A stretch of DNA of 64,000 nucleotides, taken from the NCBI RefSeq assembly GCF_017942085.1, contig NZ_JAGKSP010000021.1, forward strand, positions 1-64,000, given 5' to 3'. This stretch comes from Paenibacillus lignilyticus (GTDB lineage Bacteria > Bacillota > Bacilli > Paenibacillales > Paenibacillaceae). Within the stretch, counting starts at the first letter, position 1. The number at the start of each line of letters is the position of its first letter. A program made the position numbers and the translations under genes. Positions 42,984-51,045 of the stretch are shown piece by piece. The notes under the pieces were generated by a model. It made no database searches, was not told the DNA's origin, and was given only the letters and a program-made list of their open reading frames with translations.

Positions 42984-43023
42984 AGAAGGCAGGATACGGG
43001 ACGTTCCCCGGGTCCTGCCTTCT
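42984..43023 (-). terminator. Terminator of paralogue B
   Basis: On the minus strand AGAAGGCAGGA pairs with TCCTGCCTTCT around an 18-base partly paired loop (CCCGGGG/TCCCG), followed by ATTGTT. It sits 11 bases after the stop; the T-run is weak. Confidence 0.6.
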
Positions 43024-43033
43024 TTCCATGATT

Positions 43034-43510
43034 TCAAGCCATTGTCTGTCCATATTCCCCTTTGATTACAAAAAACGAACCCCGAATCGTGCCGGCCAGC
43101 TTGGATTTCTGCCTGGCAAATTTGAATTTCCCCAGCTCTGCCGGGACCTCCATCCCTTCCGAAAGCTTAAAACCGACGGCCCGCTTCTTGGGATCATCGA
43201 CCGTGTACAGGACGTTAATGCCAAGTCCATCCTCGTAAAAGACGAAGGCCCACCTAATGTTCTCCACTTGAAAATACGATGTTTCCAGCGGTTTCGCGGT
43301 AAACACGATATTACGTTCCTCTTTCAATACGCGGTTAACGTAATCCAGCGTTTCTTGGCTCTCGCTCGCCGGTACGACCGTAAAATCATGCTTGTATTTG
43401 TTCATAAAATAACGGGCTTCATTTGCACGCAGACCGGCAAGCGCTCCCGCTACCGGTGAAGTTTCTAACCCGACGGTAGACACGTTTTTGAAATCAACAA
43501 GATTGGACAT
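43034..43510 (-). CDS. Uncharacterised protein, paralogue B of a duplicated pair
   Basis: The 158-residue protein is about 80% identical to the product at 40912-41382 (see that entry for shared blocks), with most changes in the middle (IRWAFVFYEDGLGINV) and a different C-terminal tail, GQTMA. The start is ATG 43510, eight bases after AGGAG; ATGs at 43516 and 43531 lie on or before that site. It is the first full-length gene downstream of a strong promoter carrying two TetR-like operators (43660-43711). It ends before a TetR-like C-terminal fragment, suggesting that duplication or insertion displaced a repressor gene. Confidence 0.75.
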   Translation of the reverse strand: MSNLVDFKNVSTVGLETSPVAGALAGLRANEARYFMNKYKHDFTVVPASESQETLDYVNRVLKEERNIVFTAKPLETSYFQVENIRWAFVFYEDGLGINVLYTVDDPKKRAVGFKLSEGMEVPAELGKFKFARQKSKLAGTIRGSFFVIKGEYGQTMA

Positions 43511-43659
43511 CTCCATCTCTCCTCTTCTCATTTAAAGTTTACGGCTGTTCGGTCGCAGCGCCCACGAAGCAATATTCAATGCAGCGTAGGTTAACGGAAG
43601 TAGGCTATTAACCGGGCTCACTGTTTTTATACAGGCCTGCATGACTCACTTTCTAATTG

Positions 43660-43711
43660 GACACCATTTAGTGTCATTTTTATTATAGGACACCAAACGG
43701 TGTCTAGTCAA
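43660..43711 (-). promoter_or_regulatory. Sigma-A promoter with two TetR-like operators
   Basis: On the minus strand TTGACT (43706-43711) and TATAAT (43682-43687) are separated by 18 bases. The spacer contains the palindrome GACACC-GTTT-GGTGTC (43689-43704). A second operator with arms GACAC/GTGTC lies just downstream of the -10 (43660-43675). This double arrangement is typical of a TetR-family autoregulated promoter. No intact TetR gene is nearby. Confidence 0.82.
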
Positions 43712-43743
43712 GAGTATGAGCTCCCATGTAGTAAGCTTGAAAC

Positions 43744-43771
43744 AAAAAAAGGCACCCCCTAAGGGGTACCT
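43744..43771 (-). terminator. Terminator following the membrane-protein fragment
   Basis: On the minus strand AGGTACCCC pairs with GGGGTGCCT (one G-U), followed by seven T residues. It lies 26 bases beyond the fragment's stop and so preserves the end of a lost gene. Confidence 0.85.
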
Positions 43772-43796
43772 AAAATGAATTTGTAACGCGCTTTTA

Positions 43797-44021
43797 TTAT
43801 CTTGCTTCCGATGTCCCGGCAGCAGCCTTATCGCTTGAAAACCACCAAATGGCGAGCACGATGCAAGTTAGGATACCAAGCGAGAGGAACAACCCATTTG
43901 CCACCTTCAAGTTAGATGCTTCCCACGTATAATGCCCCGCGGCAACGGCCTCTAGGCGGTACCTCAAGGAAAAAGCGAATCCACTACAACGTTCTACATA
44001 AACGTTATTAAGTTTATTGTG
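43797..44021 (-). pseudogene. C-terminal fragment of an unidentified membrane protein
   Basis: An open minus-strand frame of 74 codons contains VYVERCSGFAFSLRYRLEAV, then ASNLKVANG and a membrane helix LFLSLGILTCIVLAIWWF, ending SSDKAAAGTSEAR and TAA. It begins after an in-frame TAG (44022-44024) with no ATG or ribosome binding site, and it retains a good terminator. It is probably the tail of a decayed membrane protein; the family is not recognised. A short TTG- or GTG-started gene cannot be excluded. Confidence 0.5.
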
Positions 44022-44144
44022 CTATTCGCCTTTTTTGTGGTGGGTTCGCTCTGGCGAATTGTGATGAGCTGGTACATAGACCGGGTCACTTCCTCTCTAG
44101 AAAAGTATAGGAAGCGTCTATTTATAAGTCAAACGAAATGTAAA

Positions 44145-45476
44145 TTATTCTTGCTCTTGAAGAAATCGCAATGCTTTGCGAAGGTAGAACGGCGGTCCGT
44201 CGTCCAGCTCGGCTCGGGACCTAACTTCAGTGTGATGCAGGATGGACTGGTAGCTTATTGCGTGATGGATGGCATGCATGACCTCGCAGAGCGACCACAG
44301 CTCCAGCAGACGATGCATCGGCTCGAAGTCGCTCCACATTTCCAAATAGACGTCCCGCAGTTGAGCCCGCAGCGTTAAATCGCTTTCGTCATAGATGAGG
44401 AACATATCCATGAAGGGATGACCTACGGATGCGTCCGTCCAATCAATGAAACTCAGCCTGGCGTTTGAGTTTGTGACATTCCCCAAGTTAAGGTCGCCGT
44501 GCAGCAGCGTCGATGGCACTGCATACTCCGAGAGCTTCTTGTTCATTTCCACTACTTTGGGCATTTGCTTTCGAAGCTCGCTAATTTCTTCCGGCGTTAG
44601 TTGGGCTGTCATTAGATCATCATCCAGAAGCGGAGCAATTAGCGGAATATGTCGATCCGGTCTTCGGTCGGCACAACCTATTTCAAGCAACTCATCTACG
44701 TGGGGAATGGCATCTAGCTGGATCCCCGCGAATATTCGCAGTAACTCGATCTTCTGTTCCATGGATACGCTGTTTCTTATGCTGACTCCGCTGTCACTAG
44801 ATAACATCCATCCGTGATGGGGTTCGGCTGCAAGGACGACCGGTACGCGTTCTTGGTAAAGCTTACTCATGAATTGGAGAAACTTAGCTTCATCCACAAA
44901 CAACGGTTGATCTGCGTTTACCTTGAAGTAGACATTCCCATGTGAGGTGGGTACCCGAAGGACACACGACAGACTCCACCATTTTAATGGTTCCGGCTGT
45001 GCAACGATCTCGATGCCCAATGAGCCGAGAACTTCTTTTGTCCAAGCCGTAGCTTGCTTAAACCACCCGCTGCTCTCCCATGGCCGGCGGTACTTGGGTT
45101 GATCCCCAGTCTCCGGTTCGGAACAATAATTGTACATGACCTCTAGATGGTCCAATCGGTTGAATTTCAAACTGGGCAAGTCATCCCCGCATACCCATCT
45201 TCCCGCTGGCGATAATTGGTCGCTGCCAAGATTGTCTAATAAGAAGATTCCTTCTTGTCGACCTGATTGCAGGTTTTCTGAGATAGATACGTATCTATAC
45301 GCGACCACGGGCTGACCGAGCATACGCGACATTTCTCGTGTTGCCAAAATCGAGGAGATTGGTTCTTCCACTTGCATACCAGGGAGACACCACTCGTCAT
45401 TTTCTTTTTGTACAAACACCTTTCCCTTAAGGGTCGGATGCGGCAATATGCCATAGATTACTGTATCATTGTTCAA
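44145..45476 (-). CDS. Aminoglycoside phosphotransferase (APH)-fold kinase
   Basis: The 443-residue protein has an N-terminal region of about 150 residues of uncertain fold (loosely Nudix-like, but the Nudix box is not intact). A kinase-like domain follows: PSTLLHGDLNLGNVTNS is the catalytic loop at about residue 315 and LSFIDWTDASVGHPFMDM holds the metal-binding Asp. The family phosphorylates small molecules such as aminoglycosides, choline or homoserine; the substrate is not predictable. The start appears to be TTG 45476, nine bases after AAAGGAG. It follows the VanZ gene by 37 bases on the same strand. Confidence 0.82.
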   Translation of the reverse strand: MNNDTVIYGILPHPTLKGKVFVQKENDEWCLPGMQVEEPISSILATREMSRMLGQPVVAYRYVSISENLQSGRQEGIFLLDNLGSDQLSPAGRWVCGDDLPSLKFNRLDHLEVMYNYCSEPETGDQPKYRRPWESSGWFKQATAWTKEVLGSLGIEIVAQPEPLKWWSLSCVLRVPTSHGNVYFKVNADQPLFVDEAKFLQFMSKLYQERVPVVLAAEPHHGWMLSSDSGVSIRNSVSMEQKIELLRIFAGIQLDAIPHVDELLEIGCADRRPDRHIPLIAPLLDDDLMTAQLTPEEISELRKQMPKVVEMNKKLSEYAVPSTLLHGDLNLGNVTNSNARLSFIDWTDASVGHPFMDMFLIYDESDLTLRAQLRDVYLEMWSDFEPMHRLLELWSLCEVMHAIHHAISYQSILHHTEVRSRAELDDGPPFYLRKALRFLQEQE

Positions 45477-45513
45477 ATGGATCGGACTCCTTTGGTGTCG
45501 CGAGTTCAGACGC

Positions 45514-46032
45514 TTATAATCGGATTCTTATCCCCGTTATACTTAAATACAATGCGATAAATAACGGTACAAGAATAATGGCCATCATCGAAAATAGATT
45601 AACTACTTTCGCAGCTCTTGTTTTCAGTATCTTATGCAGAGCCCTATAAATAACGATGCCCAGCATGCCTCCAAGCGTATTGTTCAATAGGTCTGTAATA
45701 TCTGTTCTGCCAATCGAACAAATATACTGTACGATTTCAAGAACCAAAGAAGTGCCGAAGATCAGAAGCACCTTTGTCCAAAAAGGCCGATTGAATGTGA
45801 GTATACCCATATATGTGCCAAAAGGGATAAAAACAAGAATATTTACAAGAATCTCCATTGATCTCAGACCGCTAACGGAAACGGAATCCTGAAAAGGAAT
45901 GAGATTAATCGCTCTATCTGCTTGTATATCCGAAAGTGAAACATGAAATTTGAAAAGAATACTCCAAACCAAAACCAACAAATAAATACAAAACAATGCT
46001 AAAGTGAGCCTGTTTTTCTTTTCGTGCACCAT
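45514..46032 (-). CDS. VanZ-like membrane protein
   Basis: The 172-residue protein has five hydrophobic segments and the VanZ pattern (NLIPFQDS; EILVNILVFIPFGTYMGIL; FGTSLVLEIVQYICSIGRTDITDLLNNTLGGMLG). VanZ-family proteins sit in the cytoplasmic membrane; one confers low-level teicoplanin resistance but most are uncharacterised. The start is ATG 46032 with GGGGGATGAG upstream. Bases 46033-46110 upstream contain no gene. Confidence 0.92.
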   Translation of the reverse strand: MVHEKKNRLTLALFCIYLLVLVWSILFKFHVSLSDIQADRAINLIPFQDSVSVSGLRSMEILVNILVFIPFGTYMGILTFNRPFWTKVLLIFGTSLVLEIVQYICSIGRTDITDLLNNTLGGMLGIVIYRALHKILKTRAAKVVNLFSMMAIILVPLFIALYLSITGIRIRL

Positions 46033-46110
46033 TTCTCATCCCCCATATCTTGCTGACCTCATCAAATTCGCTAACTTTCGACGTATTCCTGTTCATTCCT
46101 GTTCAACTTC

Positions 46111-46152
46111 AAAAAAAAAGCAATCCTCTGCACTGAACAGTAGGAGTTGCTT
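46111..46152 (-). terminator. Terminator of sugar-uptake module 2
   Basis: On the minus strand AAGCAACTCCT pairs with AGGATTGCTT (one G-U) around a 14-base loop and is followed by nine T residues, 45 bases after the YesM stop. The plus strand also ends in a T-run, so it may act both ways. Confidence 0.85.
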
Positions 46153-46198
46153 CTTTTTTTTGTAAACACCCAATAAGCAGTCTAGGGGCTTCTCTTGA

Positions 46199-48022
46199 TT
46201 ATTCGCTTTTAGCAAGCTCCGCCGCCTTAAACCGGATCGTAACGACGGTGCCGGTGCCCAGCTTGGAGGAGATGCTTAACCCATACTTGTCGTCTCCCGA
46301 ATAAAGCTTGATGCGCTCATTGACGTTGTAAAGCCCGTAGGAACTGCCCGATCCGTCGGACTTTTCGCCGGAAGGCGCCACCGACAGAAGCTGCAGCGCC
46401 TTCTGTTCCTCCATGCCGATTCCGTTATCGGCAACCATAAAGAGGAGTTCCCCGCCGTCCTCCCGTACGGTGATGACGATGGTGCCGTGCTTCCCTTTCG
46501 CTTTGCGGATTCCGTGCAACAGCGCGTTTTCAACAATCGGCTGCAAGATCAGTTTCGGCATTTGATAAGCTTCGAGGCCGGGCTGCATATCAACCCGGAA
46601 ATCGAACGTATTGGGAAAACGGCTCTGCTGGATTTCTAAATAGACTTGAGCCAAACACAACTCGTCCTCTACGCTGACGATACTTCTTCCCTTATTAAGG
46701 CTAAGCCGGAAGTATTTCGCCAAGGCGTCGATCATTTGGCTGATGTCGGTTGCTCCCTTGCCGATTGCGATCCAATTGATCGTATCGAGCGTATTGTACA
46801 AGAAATGCGGATTGATCTGGGCTTGCAGAGCTTGAAGCTGTGCCTCGCGCTCATGGATTTGGGCCAAGTATTTCTCACCGACCAGCGTTCGCACCCGCAA
46901 AAGCATATGTTCAACGCTCCGTTCAAGCAACAAGAAATCGCTTGTCTCTGCAGGAAAATCCACCGGGGTATCCGTGCCTTCTTTTCGTATCGTGGTGATG
47001 ACGCTTTTGACCCTGCGATTCATCCCCCGCACGATGATCGCCAGCAGTACGACCGGCAGCAGAAGAAACAACGCGATGTATTCCAAGAGCGTGGTTAATC
47101 CCGTCATTTGCGTCAGTTTCACCGCGCGATGAGAAAGCTGTGACTCCGTGCCCTGCGCGACCAATTTCCACCCGGTCGGATTGACGGTCGCATACAGGAC
47201 ATCATTCACTTCCTCATCCAACTTGATCGAGAGCGTTCCTTCGCTCCCGCTCGAGAGCGCCTCTTGCATTTCGGGGCTGACTGTCGAGCCGACGAGCGCC
47301 TTGTTCGGATGATAAGCGATGGTTCCGTAGGGATCCACGAGGTAGACGTTTGTTCCCGGCGAGAATTGAAGCGTCGATAAAATGTCCGTCACCATTTGCT
47401 CCTTCACGTCAATCATCAGCACGCCCGACACCTTCGCGTATTGGTTAGGATCCCTCAGCATCCGGGCAGCCGAGAAAATACGGGCATTCCCGGCATCCAA
47501 ATATCGTTCCTCGTAACTGCCTGACCAGACGATTCCGCCGTTTTCCGTGATAATCTTCTCGTACCACGAGCCCGTCTTTAAGCTTTCCAGCGAGAAGAAA
47601 TTAATTCGTTCGCCCGCGTAGAGCTTCGATTTATCGACGAATAGCCGTACATGGAACACATCGGAGTTGGACTGCACGGATTCGACTATATTCCGCAAAT
47701 CTTTGATAACCTGAAATTGAATGCCGATCATCCGGTCATTCTCGCCGACCGAGAGGTACTCGTGAAGATTGGCGTTCATGATTACGGAGTTGCTGATATC
47801 CTCGATATGCTCCAAACGGTACGCTAGATTGCTTCCCGCCTGCTTAAGCGCTTGCTGCATCGTTCGAGTGACTTCATCTTTGAGAATCGCGGCCGAACGC
47901 TCGTAAAACCCGTACAAGATGACTCCCGCCGGTACCACGATCAAGAATAAATAGGCCAACAGCCACTGCCTCGGGATCGAGAAGCGGCGAACGAAACGAC
48001 CGATTGCCCTCGCCTTAAACAT
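46199..48022 (-). CDS. YesM-type sensor histidine kinase, module 2
   Basis: The 607-residue protein has a membrane helix at residues 20-40, a dCACHE-like extracytoplasmic domain (about 45-300), and a second helix LLEYIALFLLLPVVLLAIIV. The His_kinase motif QAQINPHFLYNTLDTINWI comes at about 405, then an HATPase with LQPIVENALLHGI and NGIGMEEQ. The start is ATG 48022, which overlaps the response regulator stop by 8 bases. It senses an extracellular signal, presumably the sugar bound by the module's receptor. Confidence 0.93.
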   Translation of the reverse strand: MFKARAIGRFVRRFSIPRQWLLAYLFLIVVPAGVILYGFYERSAAILKDEVTRTMQQALKQAGSNLAYRLEHIEDISNSVIMNANLHEYLSVGENDRMIGIQFQVIKDLRNIVESVQSNSDVFHVRLFVDKSKLYAGERINFFSLESLKTGSWYEKIITENGGIVWSGSYEERYLDAGNARIFSAARMLRDPNQYAKVSGVLMIDVKEQMVTDILSTLQFSPGTNVYLVDPYGTIAYHPNKALVGSTVSPEMQEALSSGSEGTLSIKLDEEVNDVLYATVNPTGWKLVAQGTESQLSHRAVKLTQMTGLTTLLEYIALFLLLPVVLLAIIVRGMNRRVKSVITTIRKEGTDTPVDFPAETSDFLLLERSVEHMLLRVRTLVGEKYLAQIHEREAQLQALQAQINPHFLYNTLDTINWIAIGKGATDISQMIDALAKYFRLSLNKGRSIVSVEDELCLAQVYLEIQQSRFPNTFDFRVDMQPGLEAYQMPKLILQPIVENALLHGIRKAKGKHGTIVITVREDGGELLFMVADNGIGMEEQKALQLLSVAPSGEKSDGSGSSYGLYNVNERIKLYSGDDKYGLSISSKLGTGTVVTIRFKAAELAKSE

Positions 48023-49655
48023 AGCTTTCCCGGTAAACGCTCGGCGTTACGCCGGTCGCCTTTTTGAACAGCTTCGTAAAGTAACTCGGATCCGTGTACC
48101 CGATTGCATAGCATATATCGTAAAATTTATAACGATGATCGCGAAGCATTTCCTTGGCTCGTTCCACGCGCACCTGAGTCAAATATTCATTGATTGTTTG
48201 TCCCGTTTCCTGTTTAAACAGCAGACTGACATAGGTCGACGTTAAATAAACCTCTTTGCCTATAGCATCCACGGTCAAATTGCCGTCGGCGTATTTCTGC
48301 TCGATAATGGTGCGAACCCGCTCCGCCAAATTCGCTACTTTGCCGATTCGCTTCTCGCGGATACGATCGCAAGCCGAAAGGAGGTGGATCTCGATCAATT
48401 GACGCATCTCGCCTATCGTTTCTTGCTCGAACAAGGCTTCCCACAATGCCGATTCCGCAGACTCCAGCTCCGTGGACTGCACATTCAGCTCCATTAATAG
48501 CTGCCCGACCACGAGGGCGATCTGCAAGCATACGTTGCGTCCGTATTTTAGCCCGTCCGGCCGGTTGCGGTTCAAATCTGCGAACAGCAGATCAAGGGTC
48601 TCGCGAACCTTATCCGGATCGGCTGCTTTCAGCGCTGAAGCCAGCTGCTCCTGATGCTCGGAATCGAACTTCCCAATGCCCCCGCCGCCTTCCGACTCGG
48701 GGTTTTCAAGGCTGTTCATCGTAATGATTCGGTTTTTCCCCAAATACCATTTGTGATCGACCGCTTCCCGAGCCTGTTTGTACCCGTGAGCCAGCTCGGC
48801 CAAGGAATCCGCCCGATCGCCGATTCCGATCGTAACGCCTATCTTAAGCCAGCGCTCCAAATTTTCTCGAATGTCGCCGGCAAGCATGAGCAGCGCGTTC
48901 GCGGCATCTTGTGAACCGCCATCCTCTGACTCCGCCCGTAAGATGGCGACGAATTCCCCGCTCCGATGCTCGAAAACATACCCGCACATATGAACGTCTA
49001 TCAGTTCCCTGCAAATGTTTAGCACCGCATACCATAAGAGCTGCCGATCCACCTCGGAACGCATGGCCGTCACTTCCCCCAGATCGTCGACGGAAATCGC
49101 CATCACCCAATAGGAAGCGTCGACGGGTAAATCCAACCCCAGAAAAACAAGGCGTTCTTGAAGATTGTGCTTCGGCGTGACATTGCCGATCAAAGCGAGC
49201 AGGAATTTCTCCCTCAGAAGCGGCATGCCTTCCTGCAGCTTAATCCGCATTTCCTCTTTGCGGCGCTGCTCATACCGTTTGGCATCCAGATCTAGGATGA
49301 CCTTCTTGATGACCTCCGTCAGCTCTTGCAGGTTCACGGGCTTGAAGATGTAGTCGACCGCGCTGACCTTCATGGCGGATTTCAAATATTCGGCGTCGTC
49401 GTGACCGCTTACGAATATAATCTGAACATCGGGATACCTCGCTGAAATTTGCTGCGCCATCGTAATCCCGTCCATGTTCGGCATCCGGACATCGGACAAG
49501 ATCAAATCCGGCAGCTCTTTCTCGACAAACGCAAGCGCCACATCTCCGTCATCCGCTTCGCCGATCACCTCGATACCGTAGGAGGACCAATTGAAATAGG
49601 TACGTAAGCCGGTTCTAACCGTCGGCTCGTCATCCACGATTAATAATTTATACAT
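48015..49655 (-). CDS. YesN-type response regulator, module 2
   Basis: The 546-residue protein begins MYKLLIVDDEPTVRTGL, has phosphoacceptor Asp in LILSDVRMP (residue 55), VSGHDD and FKPVNL. A long central region of about 270 residues is typical of full-length YesN, and a C-terminal AraC domain follows (VDAIGKEVYLTSTYVSLLF; FYDICYAIGYTDPSYFTKLF). The start is ATG 49655. It overlaps the YesM gene by 8 bases and lies 69 bases downstream of the FAD oxidoreductase gene, so all belong to one transcription unit. Confidence 0.94.
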   Translation of the reverse strand: MYKLLIVDDEPTVRTGLRTYFNWSSYGIEVIGEADDGDVALAFVEKELPDLILSDVRMPNMDGITMAQQISARYPDVQIIFVSGHDDAEYLKSAMKVSAVDYIFKPVNLQELTEVIKKVILDLDAKRYEQRRKEEMRIKLQEGMPLLREKFLLALIGNVTPKHNLQERLVFLGLDLPVDASYWVMAISVDDLGEVTAMRSEVDRQLLWYAVLNICRELIDVHMCGYVFEHRSGEFVAILRAESEDGGSQDAANALLMLAGDIRENLERWLKIGVTIGIGDRADSLAELAHGYKQAREAVDHKWYLGKNRIITMNSLENPESEGGGGIGKFDSEHQEQLASALKAADPDKVRETLDLLFADLNRNRPDGLKYGRNVCLQIALVVGQLLMELNVQSTELESAESALWEALFEQETIGEMRQLIEIHLLSACDRIREKRIGKVANLAERVRTIIEQKYADGNLTVDAIGKEVYLTSTYVSLLFKQETGQTINEYLTQVRVERAKEMLRDHRYKFYDICYAIGYTDPSYFTKLFKKATGVTPSVYRESYV

Positions 49656-49724
49656 GTTCTATGTCGTCCTCCCCGGCTTGCTCTCGTTGTCGAATCTGGC
49701 GAATATCCCATTTCCGCTGCCTTC

Positions 49725-50978
49725 TTATTTAACGAAAAACTTGACGCCTTGCTTCTTCAATTGTTCATGCAGCTCGTTCATCGGAACGTCTCTCATCGCG
49801 GTCTCGCGATCCATCGAGATGGCTGCAGCCGCGCCCGCTGCTTGCCCCAGCGCGTAACACGTTGCCTGCACGCGCATCGAGGACATGGCTACGTGCGTCG
49901 CGGAAATGGACCGTCCCGCCACGAGGAGGTTATCGATCGCCTCCGGAACCATACAGCGGTAAGGGATATCGTACCCGTCGATTTTACGCTCGTCTGTCGT
50001 TTTGGCCGCATCCGGGCTATGAATGTCGATCTCGTAGTTCGTTTGCGCGACCACGTCCGGGAAGCGTGCACCGGTCACCAAATCCTGCTCGGTCAGCCGG
50101 TAGAGCGCTTCGATTTGGTTCGTTTCGCGAACGCCGGTCTGCGATGCGATATGAGAAAGCGAATAGTTGCCATACCCTGTCTTTTGCAAATAATACGCGA
50201 TGGAAAATACCTGCTTCAGCGCTTCGGTCTCCGCGTAGTTCACTTCTTCAATCTTCGCGCCGTTTGCTTTGACGCGGGACATGTTGACGAGCAGCGTACC
50301 GTTGTTGTTCTGCTCCCAGTATAACCTGCGTCCTTGCGGAAGATCAGACACTTCCTTGTACTCGTAGCATCCTTCCGGCAAGAAAGGGGTGACGGGACTG
50401 CCCGTATTCGTCATCTGGAACATCAGGGTCATCGGCTGCGTTAAGCCGTCCTCTTCCCGCCCCGTCGTAAACGGCACGCCGGCATCGATGGCGACGCGGG
50501 CATCGCCGGTGCAATCGATAAACCGTTCTCCTTCGAAAGCCTTCAAGCCTTCGCGAGTAGACATAATAACGGCTTTGATCTTATTACCTTCGCGGATCGT
50601 ACCGACGAATTCGGAATGGAAGTACACGTGAACGTTTTCCTTTTTCATTTTCTCGTTCAAATAGTGCCGAAGCAGGAACGGAGAGTATTGAGGCGCAATT
50701 GACTCGTCATGCCCCTCCGGCAAGTATTCAGCCAGCATTTCCGCGATCATTTCCCGATAGATGCCGGTTACGTTGCCGATTGGCATGAAGATGCTTACAT
50801 TGCCGAGCGTGCCCATGCCTCCGAGCTGCGCCGATTTTTCGAGCAGAGCGACTTTTTTGCCGGAACGCGCCGCGCCGATCGCAGCCGCTGTTCCTGCCGG
50901 CCCTCCTCCGATAACAACGACATCCGCGTACGCGTAAGTGTCGATTTGACGTTCGAACGTATAGGAATTAAGATTCAT
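49725..50978 (-). CDS. FAD-dependent oxidoreductase (FAD_oxidored family)
   Basis: The 417-residue protein has the FAD-binding Rossmann motif DVVVIGGGPAGTAAAIGAAR at about residue 17, IDCTGDARVAI and a C-terminal LLVAGRSISATHVAMSSMRV that is characteristic of the FAD_oxidored family near hydrolase and sugar catabolic genes. The substrate is unknown; oxidation of a sugar or polyol taken up by the adjacent transporter is plausible. The start is ATG 50978 with TTGGAGGAG; the frame to 51065 overlaps the binding protein gene. It lies between the binding protein and the YesN gene. Confidence 0.87.
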   Translation of the reverse strand: MNLNSYTFERQIDTYAYADVVVIGGGPAGTAAAIGAARSGKKVALLEKSAQLGGMGTLGNVSIFMPIGNVTGIYREMIAEMLAEYLPEGHDESIAPQYSPFLLRHYLNEKMKKENVHVYFHSEFVGTIREGNKIKAVIMSTREGLKAFEGERFIDCTGDARVAIDAGVPFTTGREEDGLTQPMTLMFQMTNTGSPVTPFLPEGCYEYKEVSDLPQGRRLYWEQNNNGTLLVNMSRVKANGAKIEEVNYAETEALKQVFSIAYYLQKTGYGNYSLSHIASQTGVRETNQIEALYRLTEQDLVTGARFPDVVAQTNYEIDIHSPDAAKTTDERKIDGYDIPYRCMVPEAIDNLLVAGRSISATHVAMSSMRVQATCYALGQAAGAAAAISMDRETAMRDVPMNELHEQLKKQGVKFFVK

Positions 50979-51045
50979 AAGGGCTTCTCCTCCAATGGAA
51001 GGAAGCGGCAGGTTCCATGAACCTGACCGCCGCCTCCGTATATGA

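Noticed and set aside
43532..43642. 36-codon minus-strand frame between the operator region and paralogue B
   Set aside because: It has an ATG and a weak GAAAGTGAG, but no recognisable feature; it may be untranslated leader, so it is not listed as a gene.
45130..45476. Nudix hydrolase domain at the N-terminus of the phosphotransferase
   Set aside because: The overall start resembles Nudix proteins, but the GX5EX7REUXEEXGU box is not intact, so only a loose resemblance is noted.
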